The notes: generated by a model from the letters alone, not told the origin. Positions 48,935 to 58,942 are shown, numbered from the stretch's first letter. The stretch is 64,000 nucleotides of DNA from PVC group bacterium (ex Bugula neritina AB1) (GCA_001730085.1 MDLB01000108.1:1-64000); one strand, 5' to 3'. A program made the numbers and translations.

Positions 48935-48990
48935 TTTTTTTCTGTTTTTCTGTTTTTCGTTTGTGATCAATTTAAAGAAAGGAGCCAACT

Positions 48991-50184
48991 GTGGCAAAAG
49001 AAAAATTTGAACGTACTAAACCTCATGTGAATGTTGGGACTATAGGTCACGTTGATCACGGCAAGACAACTTTGACAGCAGCTTTAACAACTGTTTTAGG
49101 CAAAGAAGGTCTAGCGGAAACACGTTCCTTTGACTCTATAGATAATGCCCCAGAAGAACGAGAAAGAGGTATAACGATTGCTACAGCTCATGTTGAGTAT
49201 GAAAGTTCCAATCGACATTATGCCCATGTAGACTGCCCAGGTCACGCTGATTATGTTAAAAATATGATCACAGGTGCAGCTCAGATGGATGGAGCGATTT
49301 TGGTTGTTTCAGCGGCTGACGGCCCAATGCCTCAAACAAGAGAGCATATATTATTGGCTGGACAGGTCGGTGTTCCTTATATCGTCGTTTTTATGAATAA
49401 AGTAGATCAAGTTGACGATCCTGAACTATTGGACTTGGTTGAGTTAGAAATTAGAGAACTTTTGAGTAAATATAATTTTCCTGGAGATGACATTCCTGTT
49501 GTTCGTGGAAGTGCTTTAGGAGCTTTAAATAATTTGACAGATGCTGAAGCTACTAAGCCTATTTTAGAGTTGGTTGCAGCTATTGATGAATATGTTCCAA
49601 CACCAGTTAGAGATATTGATAAACCTTCTCTTGTTTCAATAGAAGATGTTTTCTCTATAAGTGGTAGAGGAACTGTTGCTACTGGTCGTATTGAACAAGG
49701 TGTTGTGAAAGTCGGTGACAGTGTTGAAATTGTTGGAATTAAAGAAGAAATTCAAAAAACAACAGTTACAGGTGTTGAGATGTTTCGCAAGGAAATGGAC
49801 CAGGGAGAAGCAGGTGATAATGTAGGCCTACTGCTAAGAGGTATTGAGAAGGATGATATCGAAAGAGGACAGGTTATTGCTGCTCCTGGATCAATAACGC
49901 CTCATACCAAGTTTAAGGCAGAAGTTTATATTTTGAAAAAAGAAGAAGGTGGAAGACATACGCCTTTCTTTAAAGGGTATCGCCCACAGTTTTATTTTAG
50001 AACGACAGATATTACTGGACAGGTTATTTTGCCAGAAGGTGTTGAAATGGTTATGCCTGGGGATAATATAAGTATTGAAGTTCATATTATAAATCCCGTA
50101 GCGATGGAAAAAGAATTGCGCTTTGCTATTCGTGAAGGTGGACGAACAGTTGGGGCAGGGGTTATTTCGGAGATAATTGAGTAA
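48991..50184 (+). CDS. tuf: Elongation factor Tu, copy 2
   Basis: The 397 residues start at GTG with AAAGGAG upstream. The protein is nearly identical to copy 1 (33581): substitutions cluster at KEG/SQG near 45, SSN/SDS near 78 and around 185-205. The last 150 or so residues are identical. Synonymous sites differ in many places, so the copies are not a recent duplication. Its TAA shares one base with the rpsJ ATG. Confidence 0.97.
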   Translation: MAKEKFERTKPHVNVGTIGHVDHGKTTLTAALTTVLGKEGLAETRSFDSIDNAPEERERGITIATAHVEYESSNRHYAHVDCPGHADYVKNMITGAAQMDGAILVVSAADGPMPQTREHILLAGQVGVPYIVVFMNKVDQVDDPELLDLVELEIRELLSKYNFPGDDIPVVRGSALGALNNLTDAEATKPILELVAAIDEYVPTPVRDIDKPSLVSIEDVFSISGRGTVATGRIEQGVVKVGDSVEIVGIKEEIQKTTVTGVEMFRKEMDQGEAGDNVGLLLRGIEKDDIERGQVIAAPGSITPHTKFKAEVYILKKEEGGRHTPFFKGYRPQFYFRTTDITGQVILPEGVEMVMPGDNISIEVHIINPVAMEKELRFAIREGGRTVGAGVISEIIE

Positions 50185-50489
50185 TGGCTGATAAAATTCG
50201 TATTCGCTTAAAAGGTTTTGATCATAAGTTGTTGGATCAATCTACTTCTGAAATTGTTGAGAGGGTTAAGACGAGTGGAGCAAAAATACTTGGCCCAGTT
50301 CCTCTTCCTGTGAAAAGGGAAAGATATTGTGTTTTAAGATCGCCTCACGTCCATAAAAAATCTCGTGAGATTTTTGAATTGAGGACGTACAAAAGATTAC
50401 TTGATATTATAGCTCCAACATCTAAAACGATGGACTCTTTGATGAAATTAGATCTACCTGCTGGGGTAGATATTGAGATAAAAGTTTAA
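50184..50489 (+). CDS. rpsJ: 30S ribosomal protein S10
   Basis: The 101 residues contain [27 protein letters not shown] and the conserved [20 protein letters not shown]10 also pairs with NusB in antitermination, and NusG-KOW/S10 contact links transcription to translation. That is relevant because nusG in this window is interrupted. First gene of the S10 operon, overlapping tuf2 by one base. Confidence 0.97.
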   Translation: MADKIRIRLKGFDHKLLDQSTSEIVERVKTSGAKILGPVPLPVKRERYCVLRSPHVHKKSREIFELRTYKRLLDIIAPTSKTMDSLMKLDLPAGVDIEIKV

Positions 50490-50508
50490 AAGAGAGGTTT
50501 CTTGAAAA

Positions 50509-51150
50509 ATGATCGGTGTTTGTGGAAAAAAACTTGGAATGACTCGACTCTATAATGCTTTGGGTGAAGTTCTTCCTGTTACAGTTGTTGAGGCTCTTTC
50601 GGGAGTTGTTATTCGCAAGAAATTTATCGATAAAGATGGATATGACGCGGTACAGGTAGGTTATGGTGATAAAAAAAAGAGCAATTTGAATAAACCTGAT
50701 AAAGGTTATTTCGCTAAGCAAAATTTAAAGCCAAAAGATCTTTTGAGAGAGTTTAAAGTTGACAACATTGATGAGTTTGAGGTTGGACAGGTTCTTGATA
50801 CTAAAGATTTATTTTCTACTGGTTCTTTTGTAGATGTTACAGGAACGAGTAAGGGTAAAGGATTTGCAGGTGTTATAAAAAGGCACGGGTTCTCTCGTGG
50901 GCCAGAAACACATGGAAGTCGTCACCATAGAGAGCCTGGTTCGGTTGGGAGTACTGGTCCTTCTAGAGTTTTTAAAGGTAAGAAGTTGCCTGGAAGAAAA
51001 GGGAATAAAGCTGTTACGGTTCAAAATTTAAAAGTAGTTAAAGTTGATCCTCAAGCACAGTTGATTTATCTTGTGGGTGCTGTTCCTGGTAATCGTTTTG
51101 GCTGGGTAACTATAAAACCTGCGGTAAAAAAACAAAAAGATGTGGAGTAA
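50509..51150 (+). CDS. rplC: 50S ribosomal protein L3
   Basis: The 213 residues start MIGVCGKKLGMTRLY. The central loop motif FSRGPETHGSRHHREPGS is the signature that reaches the peptidyl transferase centre. AGAGAGG precedes the start, and rplD follows after six bases. Confidence 0.97.
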   Translation: MIGVCGKKLGMTRLYNALGEVLPVTVVEALSGVVIRKKFIDKDGYDAVQVGYGDKKKSNLNKPDKGYFAKQNLKPKDLLREFKVDNIDEFEVGQVLDTKDLFSTGSFVDVTGTSKGKGFAGVIKRHGFSRGPETHGSRHHREPGSVGSTGPSRVFKGKKLPGRKGNKAVTVQNLKVVKVDPQAQLIYLVGAVPGNRFGWVTIKPAVKKQKDVE

Positions 51151-51156
51151 ATTTAA

Positions 51157-51789
51157 ATGAGTGTTGTGACAGTCATAGATCAAAAGGGCGAAAAAGTTAA
51201 AGAGATAACATTTTCTCTTCTCGAAGGTGAAGTTCGGAAGTCTCTTGTTCATGAATGTATAAGATATTACCGCGCTGCACAAAGGCAGGGAAATGCTTGT
51301 ACAAAAACTAGAGGTGAAGTCACAGGTAGTGGAGCAAAGCCTTGGAAACAAAAAGGATCAGGTCAGGCTCGTGCAGGGACAAAAAAAAGTCCTATATGGA
51401 GAGGTGGAGGGGTTGTTTTTGGACCTAAGCCTCGCTCTTATAGATTTGCCATGCCTAAGAAAAAGAGAAAACTAGCTCTTTTATCTCTGCTAAGATCTCG
51501 TTATCAAGAGGAATCTTTGCTTGTGATTGATGAATTAAAGTTTGAGTCGGTTGCTACGAAGAATGTTCAAGCAACATTGAACGACCTAAAACTTTCGTCA
51601 CATGTTTTATTTGTTACATCTGGGAAAGACGAAAACTTTTTGAAAATGACATCCAACTTAGAGAATATTGGAGTTAAAGAGAGCGCCATTGTTAATGCTT
51701 TTGATGTGATCAAATATAAAAATATTGTTTGCACAGAAAAGGCTTTTCAAGATTTAGAAAATCGTTTGCAAAATAAGGAAGCAGTATAG
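51157..51789 (+). CDS. rplD: 50S ribosomal protein L4
   Basis: The 210 residues contain the tunnel-loop region TRGEVTGSGAKPWKQKGSG and ARAGTKKSPIWRGGG, typical of L4. In E. coli L4 represses the S10 operon; no such leader is recognisable here. The stop shares one base with the rplW GTG. Confidence 0.96.
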   Translation: MSVVTVIDQKGEKVKEITFSLLEGEVRKSLVHECIRYYRAAQRQGNACTKTRGEVTGSGAKPWKQKGSGQARAGTKKSPIWRGGGVVFGPKPRSYRFAMPKKKRKLALLSLLRSRYQEESLLVIDELKFESVATKNVQATLNDLKLSSHVLFVTSGKDENFLKMTSNLENIGVKESAIVNAFDVIKYKNIVCTEKAFQDLENRLQNKEAV

Positions 51790-52067
51790 TGAGTTCGTAT
51801 CATGATCTTGTTTTATATCCACATTTAACAGAAAAATCGGCAAAAATGAGTGATGAGAATAAATATGCTTTTGTTGTTTCTATGGATGCGAATAAAATTG
51901 AAATAGCTAAGGCGATAGAAAGTATTTATAACGTTAAAGTTCTTAAGGTCAACACTTTGAAAATCAAATCTAAGAAAAAACGTGTCCGTTACTTTCTTGG
52001 TAAAACAGTAGAGAGAAAGAAAGCTATTGTAAAATTGGACAAGGGTTCTACCATAGACCTTATTTAG
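51789..52067 (+). CDS. rplW: 50S ribosomal protein L23
   Basis: The 92 residues start at GTG (MSSYHDLVLYPHLTEKS). The conserved PHLTEKS and NVKVLKVNTL motifs are visible. L23 lies at the tunnel exit and docks trigger factor and SRP. It is directly coupled to rplD. Confidence 0.95.
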   Translation: MSSYHDLVLYPHLTEKSAKMSDENKYAFVVSMDANKIEIAKAIESIYNVKVLKVNTLKIKSKKKRVRYFLGKTVERKKAIVKLDKGSTIDLI

Positions 52068-52097
52068 ACTTTTGATTGAGTATGAGGAATAGTAAGA

Positions 52098-52919
52098 ATG
52101 GGAATAAGAAATTATAAAGCGATTACGCCAGGGACACGTCATAGGTCTGTTTCAACTTTTGACGAAATAACAACCTCTTCTCCTGAAAAATCTCTTCTAA
52201 AACCTATAAAGAAAAAAGCAGGAAGAAATAATGATGGAAGAGTTACGGTAAGACGTAGAGGTGGTGGACACAAACGTCGCTATAGACAGATAGATTTTAA
52301 AAGAAATAAATATGATATTCCTGCTGTTGTTGAAAGTATTGAATATGATCCTAACCGTACGGCGAATATAGCTCTTTTGCTTTATAAAGATGGAGAGAGA
52401 CGGTATATTTTAGCTACGGATGGTATGTCTGTTGGGGATACAGTGGTTTCAGGACCAGCTGTTGATTTTGCAGAAGGAAATAGTTTGCCTTTAAAGTCTA
52501 TGCCTTTGGGTGTTATGGTTCATAATATTGAGTTAAAACCAGGAAAAGGTGGGTCGATGGTTCGCTCAGCTGGTGCTGCTGCGCAATTGATGTCCCAAGA
52601 AGGGGCTTATGTTTTACTTAAAATGCCTTCTTCTGAAATGAGACAAGTTTTAGGTGACTGTTATGGAACTATTGGTCAGGTTGGAAATAAAGACCATGGT
52701 AACATTTCCTTAGGAAAAGCTGGTGCTAGCCGTTGGAGAGGTCGTCGTCCTAAAGTTAGAGGTGTTGCTATGAACCCTGTTGATCACCCTCATGGTGGTG
52801 GGGAAGGTAGAACCAGTGGAGGCCGCCATCCAGTTTCTCCTACAGGGGTTAAAGCTAAAGGGTTTAAAACTCGAAAAAAGAAAAAAAAGAGTGATAAATT
52901 TATTGTTAAAAAACGTTAA
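52098..52919 (+). CDS. rplB: 50S ribosomal protein L2
   Basis: The 273 residues show [16 protein letters not shown], the [16 protein letters not shown] block, and the C-terminal [16 protein letters not shown] with its essential histidine. The last residues are very basic ([17 protein letters not shown]). L2 is needed for subunit joining and peptidyl transfer. Confidence 0.98.
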   Translation: MGIRNYKAITPGTRHRSVSTFDEITTSSPEKSLLKPIKKKAGRNNDGRVTVRRRGGGHKRRYRQIDFKRNKYDIPAVVESIEYDPNRTANIALLLYKDGERRYILATDGMSVGDTVVSGPAVDFAEGNSLPLKSMPLGVMVHNIELKPGKGGSMVRSAGAAAQLMSQEGAYVLLKMPSSEMRQVLGDCYGTIGQVGNKDHGNISLGKAGASRWRGRRPKVRGVAMNPVDHPHGGGEGRTSGGRHPVSPTGVKAKGFKTRKKKKKSDKFIVKKR

Positions 52920-52939
52920 AGTTAATTAGGAGATATGAA

Positions 52940-53209
52940 ATGCCTCGTTCTTTAAAAAAAGGACCTTTTGTCGATGAGCATTTGTTAAAAAAAGTAAACG
53001 CTTTGGAAGAAAAGAAAGAAAAAAAGGTTGTTAAGACCTGGTCTCGTCGTTCAACTATTATTCCCAAGTTTATTGGCCATACTTTTGCTGTACACAATGG
53101 GAAGGTTTTTCATTCGGTTTTTGTTACAGAAAGCATGGTGGGACATAAGTTGGGTGAATTTTCTCCCACGCGGACTTTTCGTAAGCATAGTTCTAAAGGG
53201 AATAAATAG
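52940..53209 (+). CDS. rpsS: 30S ribosomal protein S19
   Basis: The 89 residues start [19 protein letters not shown] and carry [16 protein letters not shown] and [13 protein letters not shown], all S19 signatures. AGGAGA precedes the start. S19 contacts S13 in the 30S head. Confidence 0.97.
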   Translation: MPRSLKKGPFVDEHLLKKVNALEEKKEKKVVKTWSRRSTIIPKFIGHTFAVHNGKVFHSVFVTESMVGHKLGEFSPTRTFRKHSSKGNK

Positions 53210-53222
53210 GAGATTCTTTGAG

Positions 53223-53582
53223 ATGTTACATGTCGCTACAGCTAAGGCAAAACATTTAAAAATAACAGCAAGAAAGTTACGCTTGGTAGCTGACCTTATC
53301 AGAGGTCGTAGTGTTAATGAGGCTTTAAGATTGCTTTTTGTAAGCACTAAAAAAGCTTCAGATATTGTGGAAACAACCTTGAAAAATGCTGTTGTGAATG
53401 TTTCTCATACTGAAAAAGGTAAAAATTTAGATATTGATGATCTCTATGTTTCCGAAGTTTTGGTTGATGAAGGTGCCACAATGAAACGTTGGACACCCAG
53501 AGCTATGGGTAGGGCTTCTCGTATTTTAAAAAGGACAAGTCATATCAAAATTTCACTTGGATTTAAAGAAGGGCTAAAATAA
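53223..53582 (+). CDS. rplV: 50S ribosomal protein L22
   Basis: I use the ATG at 53223 (MLHVATAKAKHLKITARKLR), which has AGGAGA ten bases ahead. The frame stays open far upstream, but that part overlaps rpsS out of frame and is not L22. The 119 residues include RLVADLIRGRSVNEAL and the tip-loop MKRWTPRAMGRAS. It ends two bases before rpsC. Confidence 0.95.
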   Translation: MLHVATAKAKHLKITARKLRLVADLIRGRSVNEALRLLFVSTKKASDIVETTLKNAVVNVSHTEKGKNLDIDDLYVSEVLVDEGATMKRWTPRAMGRASRILKRTSHIKISLGFKEGLK

Positions 53583-53583
53583 G

Positions 53584-54249
53584 ATGGGGCAAAAAACACA
53601 CCCGGTGGGTTTTCGTTTAGGTATTTTTAAGACATGGCAATCGAGATGGTTTGCTCAAAAAAAAGAGTATGCCAAATATTTGCATCAAGATTTAAATCTA
53701 AGACAATTTATAAAAAAGAGACTTTCTTTTGCGGGGATATCTTCTGTTAAGTTTGAACGTGCAGGGGAAAAGCTTACTGTAAAAATCAATGCATCTCGTC
53801 CTGGAGTAGTGATAGGTCGTAAAGGTGTAGAAGTTGATAATTTAAAAGTTCAAATCGAGAAGATGACAAAATGTCGTGTTGTCATAGATATCAACGAGGT
53901 TAGAAACCCTGAAAAAGATGCACAATTAGTTGCAGAAAGCATAGCTTTGCAATTTGAAAAAAGGGCTTCTTTTCGTCGTGTGATGAAAAAAGCTATTTCG
54001 TCTGCTTTAGCAGCTGGAGTCGAAGGTATAAAACTTGAGGTTTCTGGTAGATTAGGTGGAGCTGAGATGGCTAGAAGAGAAGGTTATAAGGAAGGTAAAA
54101 TCCCTTTGCATACTTTACGTGCTGATATTGATTATGGATTTGCACAAGCCTATACCACCTACGGTGTTATTGGAGTTAAAGTTTGGATATATAAAGGTGA
54201 AATTTTGAGATCATCTCCCCTTGAAGGGAAAGATAATCGTTCAAAGTAA
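53584..54249 (+). CDS. rpsC: 30S ribosomal protein S3
   Basis: The 221 residues begin MGQKTHPVGFRLGI. The KH domain has PGVVIGRKGVEVDNL, and the C-terminal domain has GRLGGAEMARREGYKEGKIPLHTLR. S3 lines the mRNA entry tunnel. Position between rplV and rplP is canonical. Confidence 0.97.
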   Translation: MGQKTHPVGFRLGIFKTWQSRWFAQKKEYAKYLHQDLNLRQFIKKRLSFAGISSVKFERAGEKLTVKINASRPGVVIGRKGVEVDNLKVQIEKMTKCRVVIDINEVRNPEKDAQLVAESIALQFEKRASFRRVMKKAISSALAAGVEGIKLEVSGRLGGAEMARREGYKEGKIPLHTLRADIDYGFAQAYTTYGVIGVKVWIYKGEILRSSPLEGKDNRSK

Positions 54250-54261
54250 GGAGATTGTTTT

Positions 54262-54675
54262 ATGGCAATGATGCCAAAAAAAATAAAATATCGTAAATCT
54301 CATCGTGGTCGTATGCGAGGTTTGGCCACTTCTGGAGCGAAATTAAGTTTTGGCAGATTTGGATTGCAGACTTTAGAATGCGCTTGGATAACAGCTCGTC
54401 AAATTGAAGCAGCTCGTGTCGCAATTAACAGGCATGTTCGAAGAGGTGGAAAAATGTGGATAAGACTTTTTCCAGATAAGCCGATATCTAAAAAACCTGC
54501 GGAAACAAGAATGGGAAAAGGTAAGGGAGATACTGAGTTCTGGGTTGCTGTTGTAAAACCAGGACGTATCATGTTTGAACTTGATGGGGTTCCTGAGCAG
54601 TTGGCTCGAGAAGCCTTAAGACTGGCAGCTTATAAATTGCCTGTTAAATCAAAATTTGTTTCCCGTACATACTAA
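54262..54675 (+). CDS. rplP: 50S ribosomal protein L16
   Basis: The 137 residues begin [20 protein letters not shown]; the ATG at 54262 has AAGGAGA seven bases before it. The [21 protein letters not shown] segment is diagnostic. L16 helps to position tRNA at the A site. Confidence 0.97.
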   Translation: MAMMPKKIKYRKSHRGRMRGLATSGAKLSFGRFGLQTLECAWITARQIEAARVAINRHVRRGGKMWIRLFPDKPISKKPAETRMGKGKGDTEFWVAVVKPGRIMFELDGVPEQLAREALRLAAYKLPVKSKFVSRTY

Positions 54676-54699
54676 TTAGTATCGGAAGAGGTGGTAAAA

Positions 54700-54903
54700 G
54701 TGAAAGTTTCTGAAATAAAAGAATTAAACTGCGAAGAGCTAAAACAAAAAGAGTCGGAGATCCGAGAAAATTTGTTTTATTTAAGAATGCAAAAAAGGCT
54801 GGGAAAATTAGACAAACCTTCGCAGCTTAAAATATTGCGGAAAGATTTAGCTCGAGTTAAAACAGTACATGAAAGTAAGCTTCGAGGAGAGCGTGGATTA
54901 TGA
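54700..54903 (+). CDS. rpmC: 50S ribosomal protein L29
   Basis: I choose the GTG at 54700 (MKVSEIKELNCEELKQKE) because GAGGTG lies six bases upstream; the GTG at 54691 sits inside that site. The 67 residues form the two-helix L29 fold, with FYLRMQKRLGKLDKPSQLK and the end RVKTVHESK. It overlaps rpsQ by four bases. Confidence 0.92.
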   Translation: MKVSEIKELNCEELKQKESEIRENLFYLRMQKRLGKLDKPSQLKILRKDLARVKTVHESKLRGERGL

Positions 54904-55169
54904 AAGAATCTCATCGTAAAGAGCGTTTAGGGGTTGTTATTGGCGACAAAATGGATAAAACTATAGTCGTAAAGTCAACAAGACGCAAAAGACACCCTGT
55001 TTATGGCAAAGTTATTAATCAGTCTCGTCATTTTTATGTTCATGACGATCAAAATCAAGCTCGGGTTGGAGACAAAGTTAAGATTCTAGAAACACGTCCT
55101 TTAAGCAAATTGAAGAGATGGAGATTGATTGAAATTTTTGATAAGTCTGTAGGAAGTGAAACAAAATGA
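54900..55169 (+). CDS. rpsQ: 30S ribosomal protein S17
   Basis: The 89 residues show [27 protein letters not shown] region and the [20 protein letters not shown] signature. Overlaps both rpmC and rplN by four bases, so translation is coupled on both sides. Confidence 0.96.
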   Translation: MKESHRKERLGVVIGDKMDKTIVVKSTRRKRHPVYGKVINQSRHFYVHDDQNQARVGDKVKILETRPLSKLKRWRLIEIFDKSVGSETK

Positions 55170-55534
55170 TACAAGCGGAGAGTCGATTAAAGGTTGCCGA
55201 TAACACAGGCGCCAAAGAGGTTTTGTGCATAAAGGTTTTGGGAGGATCTCGTCGTAGATATGCTCGTGTTGGAGATATCATAGTTGTGACGGTTAAGCAT
55301 GCCGATCCAGGTGGATCTGTAAAGAAGGGGGACGTTTGTAAAGCTGTTGTTGTTAGGACAAGAAAATCTATTTGTCGTAAAGATGGCTCCTTTCTTCGTT
55401 TCGATGGGAATGCGGTTGTTATTATAGATGATCAAAAAAACCCAAAAGGTACAAGAATATTTGGACCAATTGCTCGTGAGTTAAGGGATTTAGACTTTGT
55501 AAAAATTGTTTCATTGGCTCCGGAGGTTATTTAA
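55166..55534 (+). CDS. rplN: 50S ribosomal protein L14
   Basis: The 122 residues begin [18 protein letters not shown] and carry [16 protein letters not shown] and [13 protein letters not shown]. All are standard. L14 forms an intersubunit bridge. This is the first gene of the spc group. Confidence 0.98.
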   Translation: MIQAESRLKVADNTGAKEVLCIKVLGGSRRRYARVGDIIVVTVKHADPGGSVKKGDVCKAVVVRTRKSICRKDGSFLRFDGNAVVIIDDQKNPKGTRIFGPIARELRDLDFVKIVSLAPEVI

Positions 55535-55537
55535 ATT

Positions 55538-55864
55538 ATGTCTGCTAAAACAAAAATGCGTATAAAAAAAAATGACAAGGTGATTGTTGTTACTGGTAAG
55601 GATAAAGGCAAAGTTGCGGAAGTTACAAAAGTTATCCCGCAAAAGAATAGAGTTATAGTTGCCGGTATCAATATGGTCTCTAAGCACCAACGTCCGAATG
55701 CTCAAAATCAAAAAGGTTCGATTATTCGAAAAGAGGCTTCTCTAGATTATTCCAACGTTATGATTTACTCTGAAAAAGAGAGTAAAGGAGTTCGCTTGGG
55801 GATAAAGGAGAAAAAGGACAAAAAAGTTGTGCGAGTATGTCGCAAAACAGGTGAAGAATTTTAA
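55538..55864 (+). CDS. rplX: 50S ribosomal protein L24
   Basis: The 108 residues include the KOW motif KNDKVIVVTGKDKGKVAEV and the NMVSKHQRP segment. The start may be ATG 55538 or the in-frame ATG six codons later (MRIKKNDKV), which fits the family better. L24 starts 50S assembly. Confidence 0.95.
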   Translation: MSAKTKMRIKKNDKVIVVTGKDKGKVAEVTKVIPQKNRVIVAGINMVSKHQRPNAQNQKGSIIRKEASLDYSNVMIYSEKESKGVRLGIKEKKDKKVVRVCRKTGEEF

Positions 55865-55879
55865 GGATAGCTATTTATC

Positions 55880-56422
55880 ATGAATCGTTTATTTGAAAAA
55901 TATAAAAATGAAGCAAAGCCTTTATTAATGAAAAAATTTTCCTTAAAAAATGTGATGCAGGTTCCTCGTTTTAATAAGATTGTTATTAATATGGGAGTTG
56001 GGATTGCTTCTCAGGATCCTAAGTACTTGGAACTTGCTTTGAAGGATTTAGAATTAATTGCTGGTCAAAGGCCTGTAGCTACCTTAGCTAAAAAAGCTGA
56101 AGCGAGTTTTAAAATCCGTGAAGGTATGAAGATAGGTGCGAAAGTAACTTTGCGAGACCAACGCATGTATGCTTTTTTTGACAAGTTGGTTAATGTTGCG
56201 ATACCTAGGATTAGAGACTTTCGAGGCCTTAATCCTAATTCTTTTGATCAACAAGGGAATTATTCTATGGGTTTAAAAGAGCAAGTTATTTTTCCAGAAA
56301 TAAATCCCGATGCGGTTAAACATTTTCAAGGAATGGACATCACCATAGGAATTCACTGTCATGCTGTTGAGCATGCACGTGAACTTTTAAAAATCATGGG
56401 TGTTCCTTTGAAAGATAAATAG
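55880..56422 (+). CDS. rplE: 50S ribosomal protein L5
   Basis: The 180 residues carry [14 protein letters not shown], the [21 protein letters not shown] block and the end [20 protein letters not shown]5 binds 5S rRNA and contacts S13. Normal length and order. Confidence 0.97.
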   Translation: MNRLFEKYKNEAKPLLMKKFSLKNVMQVPRFNKIVINMGVGIASQDPKYLELALKDLELIAGQRPVATLAKKAEASFKIREGMKIGAKVTLRDQRMYAFFDKLVNVAIPRIRDFRGLNPNSFDQQGNYSMGLKEQVIFPEINPDAVKHFQGMDITIGIHCHAVEHARELLKIMGVPLKDK

Positions 56423-56435
56423 AGAGGAAATTGAT

Positions 56436-56621
56436 GTGGCCAAAGAATGTTTGATTCATAAGCAAAGGCGTCAGCCTAAATTTGCTGTTAGAGGATATAC
56501 TCGTTGTCAACAGTGTGGACGTCCTAAAGGGGTTTATAAAAGATTTCACTTGTGTCGAATTTGTTTAAGAAAACTTGCTTTGCAAGGTGAAATTCCTGGA
56601 TTGGTTAAAGCGAGTTTGTAA
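56436..56621 (+). CDS. rpsN: 30S ribosomal protein S14, zinc-type
   Basis: The 61 residues start at GTG ([19 protein letters not shown]); the ATG two bases earlier is out of frame. Zinc ligands form CQQC...CRIC (C-x2-C-x12-14-C-x2-C), the short zinc-binding S14 type. GAGAGG precedes the start. Confidence 0.96.
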   Translation: MAKECLIHKQRRQPKFAVRGYTRCQQCGRPKGVYKRFHLCRICLRKLALQGEIPGLVKASL

Positions 56622-56641
56622 GTTGTTGGAGATAATTAAAG

Positions 56642-57040
56642 ATGTCAATGAATGATCCTATTGCTGATATGTTGACCCGTTTACGGAATGCAAGTGTAGC
56701 TTCTCATAAAGAAACACTTATTCCGTGTTCTAAAATAAAACTAAGCATTGCTGAGATCCTCAAAGAGCATGGCTTTATAACAGATTTTTCTGTAGAAGAA
56801 GAAGGTGTTAAAAAAACTATTCGAGTTGTTTTGAAATATTCTGCAACTAGAGAGAGTGCTTTAAGGGGAATTGAAAGAGTTAGTTCCGGTAGCAGACGCG
56901 TCTATATTCCTGCTGATAAGGTCTTTCGTGTTCAAGGAGGTCTTGGTATTTCCATTTTGACCACCTCTAAGGGGGTGATAACAGATATAGAAGCTCGCAA
57001 TCATGGTATTGGTGGAGAGCTTCTTTGTAAGGTTTGGTAG
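56642..57040 (+). CDS. rpsH: 30S ribosomal protein S8
   Basis: The 132 residues begin MSMNDPIADMLTRLRNAS and end with the S8 signature GVITDIEARNHGIGGELLCKVW. In E. coli S8 represses the spc operon; no target site was confirmed here. Confidence 0.97.
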   Translation: MSMNDPIADMLTRLRNASVASHKETLIPCSKIKLSIAEILKEHGFITDFSVEEEGVKKTIRVVLKYSATRESALRGIERVSSGSRRVYIPADKVFRVQGGLGISILTTSKGVITDIEARNHGIGGELLCKVW

Positions 57041-57053
57041 GAGTTTATAGAAT

Positions 57054-57590
57054 ATGTCTCGAATTGGAAAATTACCTATACCTATTCCCGCTTCTGTAAA
57101 GGTTAGTATTGGAGAGAAAGAAATTTCTGTTGAAGGAGCAAAAGGCAAATTAGTTTCTCCTTCTTTCGAAGGGATCTCTTGTCTTGAAAAAGAAGGTCAA
57201 ATTGTTTTAACATGCGAAGAGACTTCAAAAGTTTTTCGTGCGAGACATGGTTTGGCTAGAGCTTTGATTGCCAATATGATTAAAGGTGTCTCGGAAGGTT
57301 TTACAAAAAAACTCGAGATCATAGGGGTAGGTTATCGTGTACAATTAAGTGGAAATGTTTTAAATTTTACGATTGGTAAATCGCACCCTGTTTTATTTAC
57401 TGTTCCCAAAGAACTTTCTGTGACAGTTAGTGACCCTACACATTTTGAAATTTCTGGAGCTGATAAACAGTTGGTTGGACAAGTTGCTGCAGATATCCGT
57501 TCTCTTGCTACTCCTGAGCCATACAAAGGAAAAGGGATACGCTATGAAGGTGAATATGTGCGTAGAAAAGCTGGAAAGTCTGTAGGATAA
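57054..57590 (+). CDS. rplF: 50S ribosomal protein L6
   Basis: The 178 residues start MSRIGKLPIPIPASVKV, with two homologous domains. The C-terminal motif PEPYKGKGIRYEGEYVRRK is diagnostic. L6 lies near the factor-binding site. Confidence 0.97.
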   Translation: MSRIGKLPIPIPASVKVSIGEKEISVEGAKGKLVSPSFEGISCLEKEGQIVLTCEETSKVFRARHGLARALIANMIKGVSEGFTKKLEIIGVGYRVQLSGNVLNFTIGKSHPVLFTVPKELSVTVSDPTHFEISGADKQLVGQVAADIRSLATPEPYKGKGIRYEGEYVRRKAGKSVG

Positions 57591-57619
57591 TAATTTTAAG
57601 ATAATGAGGTATATTATTT

Positions 57620-57994
57620 ATGAGTGGATTTAAATCTTCGGAAAAAAGACGTCAGTCGCGTCTGAGTAGAAAAGTGCGTTTGAGAAAAAAAATCAAGGGG
57701 ACGGAGGAGCGGCCTCGTTTAGCCATTTTTCGTTCTTCAAAACATATTTATGCTCAGTTGATAGATGATACTTCTCACTCTGTTATATGTGCATCTTCCA
57801 CTTGTGCTAAAGATTTTGAATCCGAAGGTTCTACAGGCAATGTTTTATCAGCGAAAAAAGTGGGCGAAACATTGGGAGAACGCGCGAAAGCTAAAGGCTT
57901 TCATAAAGTTGTTTTTGATAAAGGTGGTTTTCGTTATCATGGTAGAGTGAAAGCTTTGGCTGATGCTGCTCGTGAAGCTGGTTTAGAATTTTAA
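57620..57994 (+). CDS. rplR: 50S ribosomal protein L18
   Basis: The 124 residues have a basic N-terminus (KRRQSRLSRKVRLRKKIKG), RPRLAIFRSSKHIYAQLIDD and the end FDKGGFRYHGRVKALADAAREAGL. L18 binds 5S rRNA. A weak ribosome site only. Confidence 0.96.
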   Translation: MSGFKSSEKRRQSRLSRKVRLRKKIKGTEERPRLAIFRSSKHIYAQLIDDTSHSVICASSTCAKDFESEGSTGNVLSAKKVGETLGERAKAKGFHKVVFDKGGFRYHGRVKALADAAREAGLEF

Positions 57995-58006
57995 AGGAGA
58001 GTTTTT

Positions 58007-58513
58007 GTGAGACCGAATAAGCATAGTTCCTCTGACGAGGTTCAATTAGAGGAAAGAGTTGTTCAAGTTAATCGTGTTGTCAAAGTTGTGACAGGTGGAA
58101 GGCGTTTTAGTTTAAATGCTTTTTCTGTTGTTGGAGATGGCAAAGGTTCAGTTGGTTTTGGAGCTGGAAAGGGAAGTGAAGTTCCTGATGCTATTCGGAA
58201 GTCTATTAAGAATGCTAAAAAGCGTATGACTAAAATATTTTTTCAAGGAAATACTATTCCTTATGTTGTTGAGGCTGAGTTTTGTTCAGCACGTGTTATT
58301 TTGAAACCTGCGAAAGAAGGTACAGGTATTATTGCTGGTGCAGCGGTTCGTGCTGTGATGGAAGCTGTTGGTATTCATGATGTTGTAACAAAGTCCTTAG
58401 GTTCTTCTAATAAGGCAAACATTGTGAAGGCAACTTTGAAAGCTTTAAAAAGTTTGCTTGATGCCAAGGAAGTAGAAAGATTAAGAGGAGTTAAGATTTA
58501 TGCAACTTCATGA
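58007..58513 (+). CDS. rpsE: 30S ribosomal protein S5
   Basis: The 168 residues start at GTG ([19 protein letters not shown]) after [42 protein letters not shown] and [16 protein letters not shown] are S5 signatures. Its end overlaps rplO by 14 bases, leaving no room for rpmD (L30), which usually lies between them. Confidence 0.97.
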   Translation: MRPNKHSSSDEVQLEERVVQVNRVVKVVTGGRRFSLNAFSVVGDGKGSVGFGAGKGSEVPDAIRKSIKNAKKRMTKIFFQGNTIPYVVEAEFCSARVILKPAKEGTGIIAGAAVRAVMEAVGIHDVVTKSLGSSNKANIVKATLKALKSLLDAKEVERLRGVKIYATS

Positions 58514-58940
58514 TTTGTCTCCAGCGAAAAACTCGCGTTTTTCTAGAAAACGTGTTGGAAGAGGCGATGGTTCTGGGCTTGGTAAAACAAGTGGTAGAGG
58601 CGAAAAAGGTCAGAATGCTCGTTCTGGTGGGGGAGTAAGACTTGGATTTGAAGGTGGACAGATGCCTTTGATTCGACGAGTTCCTAAGCGTGGGTTTGTT
58701 AATATTTTTGCTAAAGAGTATGTATTAGTTCATATCCGTGATTTGTCTTGTTTTGAGGAAGGTTCTAAAGTTCGCCTGAAAGACCTCGAAGCAAAGGGGC
58801 TTATTCCTTCTTTGAAGAAGCCTGTCAAATTGCTAGCGGATGGAGATCTTGCTGTTTCTTTGGATATTAAAGTTAATGCTTTTTCTGTTGCGGCCAAGGC
58901 AAAGATTGAAAAGGCAGGGGGAAAGTTGGGGTTAATTTAA
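58500..58940 (+). CDS. rplO: 50S ribosomal protein L15
   Basis: The 146 residues begin [22 protein letters not shown]. The GSGLGKTSGRGEKGQNARSGG segment and GFEGGQMPLIRRVPKRGF are diagnostic. The start lies 14 bases inside rpsE, with GAGG-type purines within rpsE as the ribosome site. Confidence 0.97.
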   Translation: MQLHDLSPAKNSRFSRKRVGRGDGSGLGKTSGRGEKGQNARSGGGVRLGFEGGQMPLIRRVPKRGFVNIFAKEYVLVHIRDLSCFEEGSKVRLKDLEAKGLIPSLKKPVKLLADGDLAVSLDIKVNAFSVAAKAKIEKAGGKLGLI

Positions 58941-58942
58941 TT

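Noticed and set aside
53028-53222. Long upstream extension of rplV
   Set aside because: It overlaps rpsS in another frame and lacks L22 features; the ATG at 53223 has a good ribosome site.
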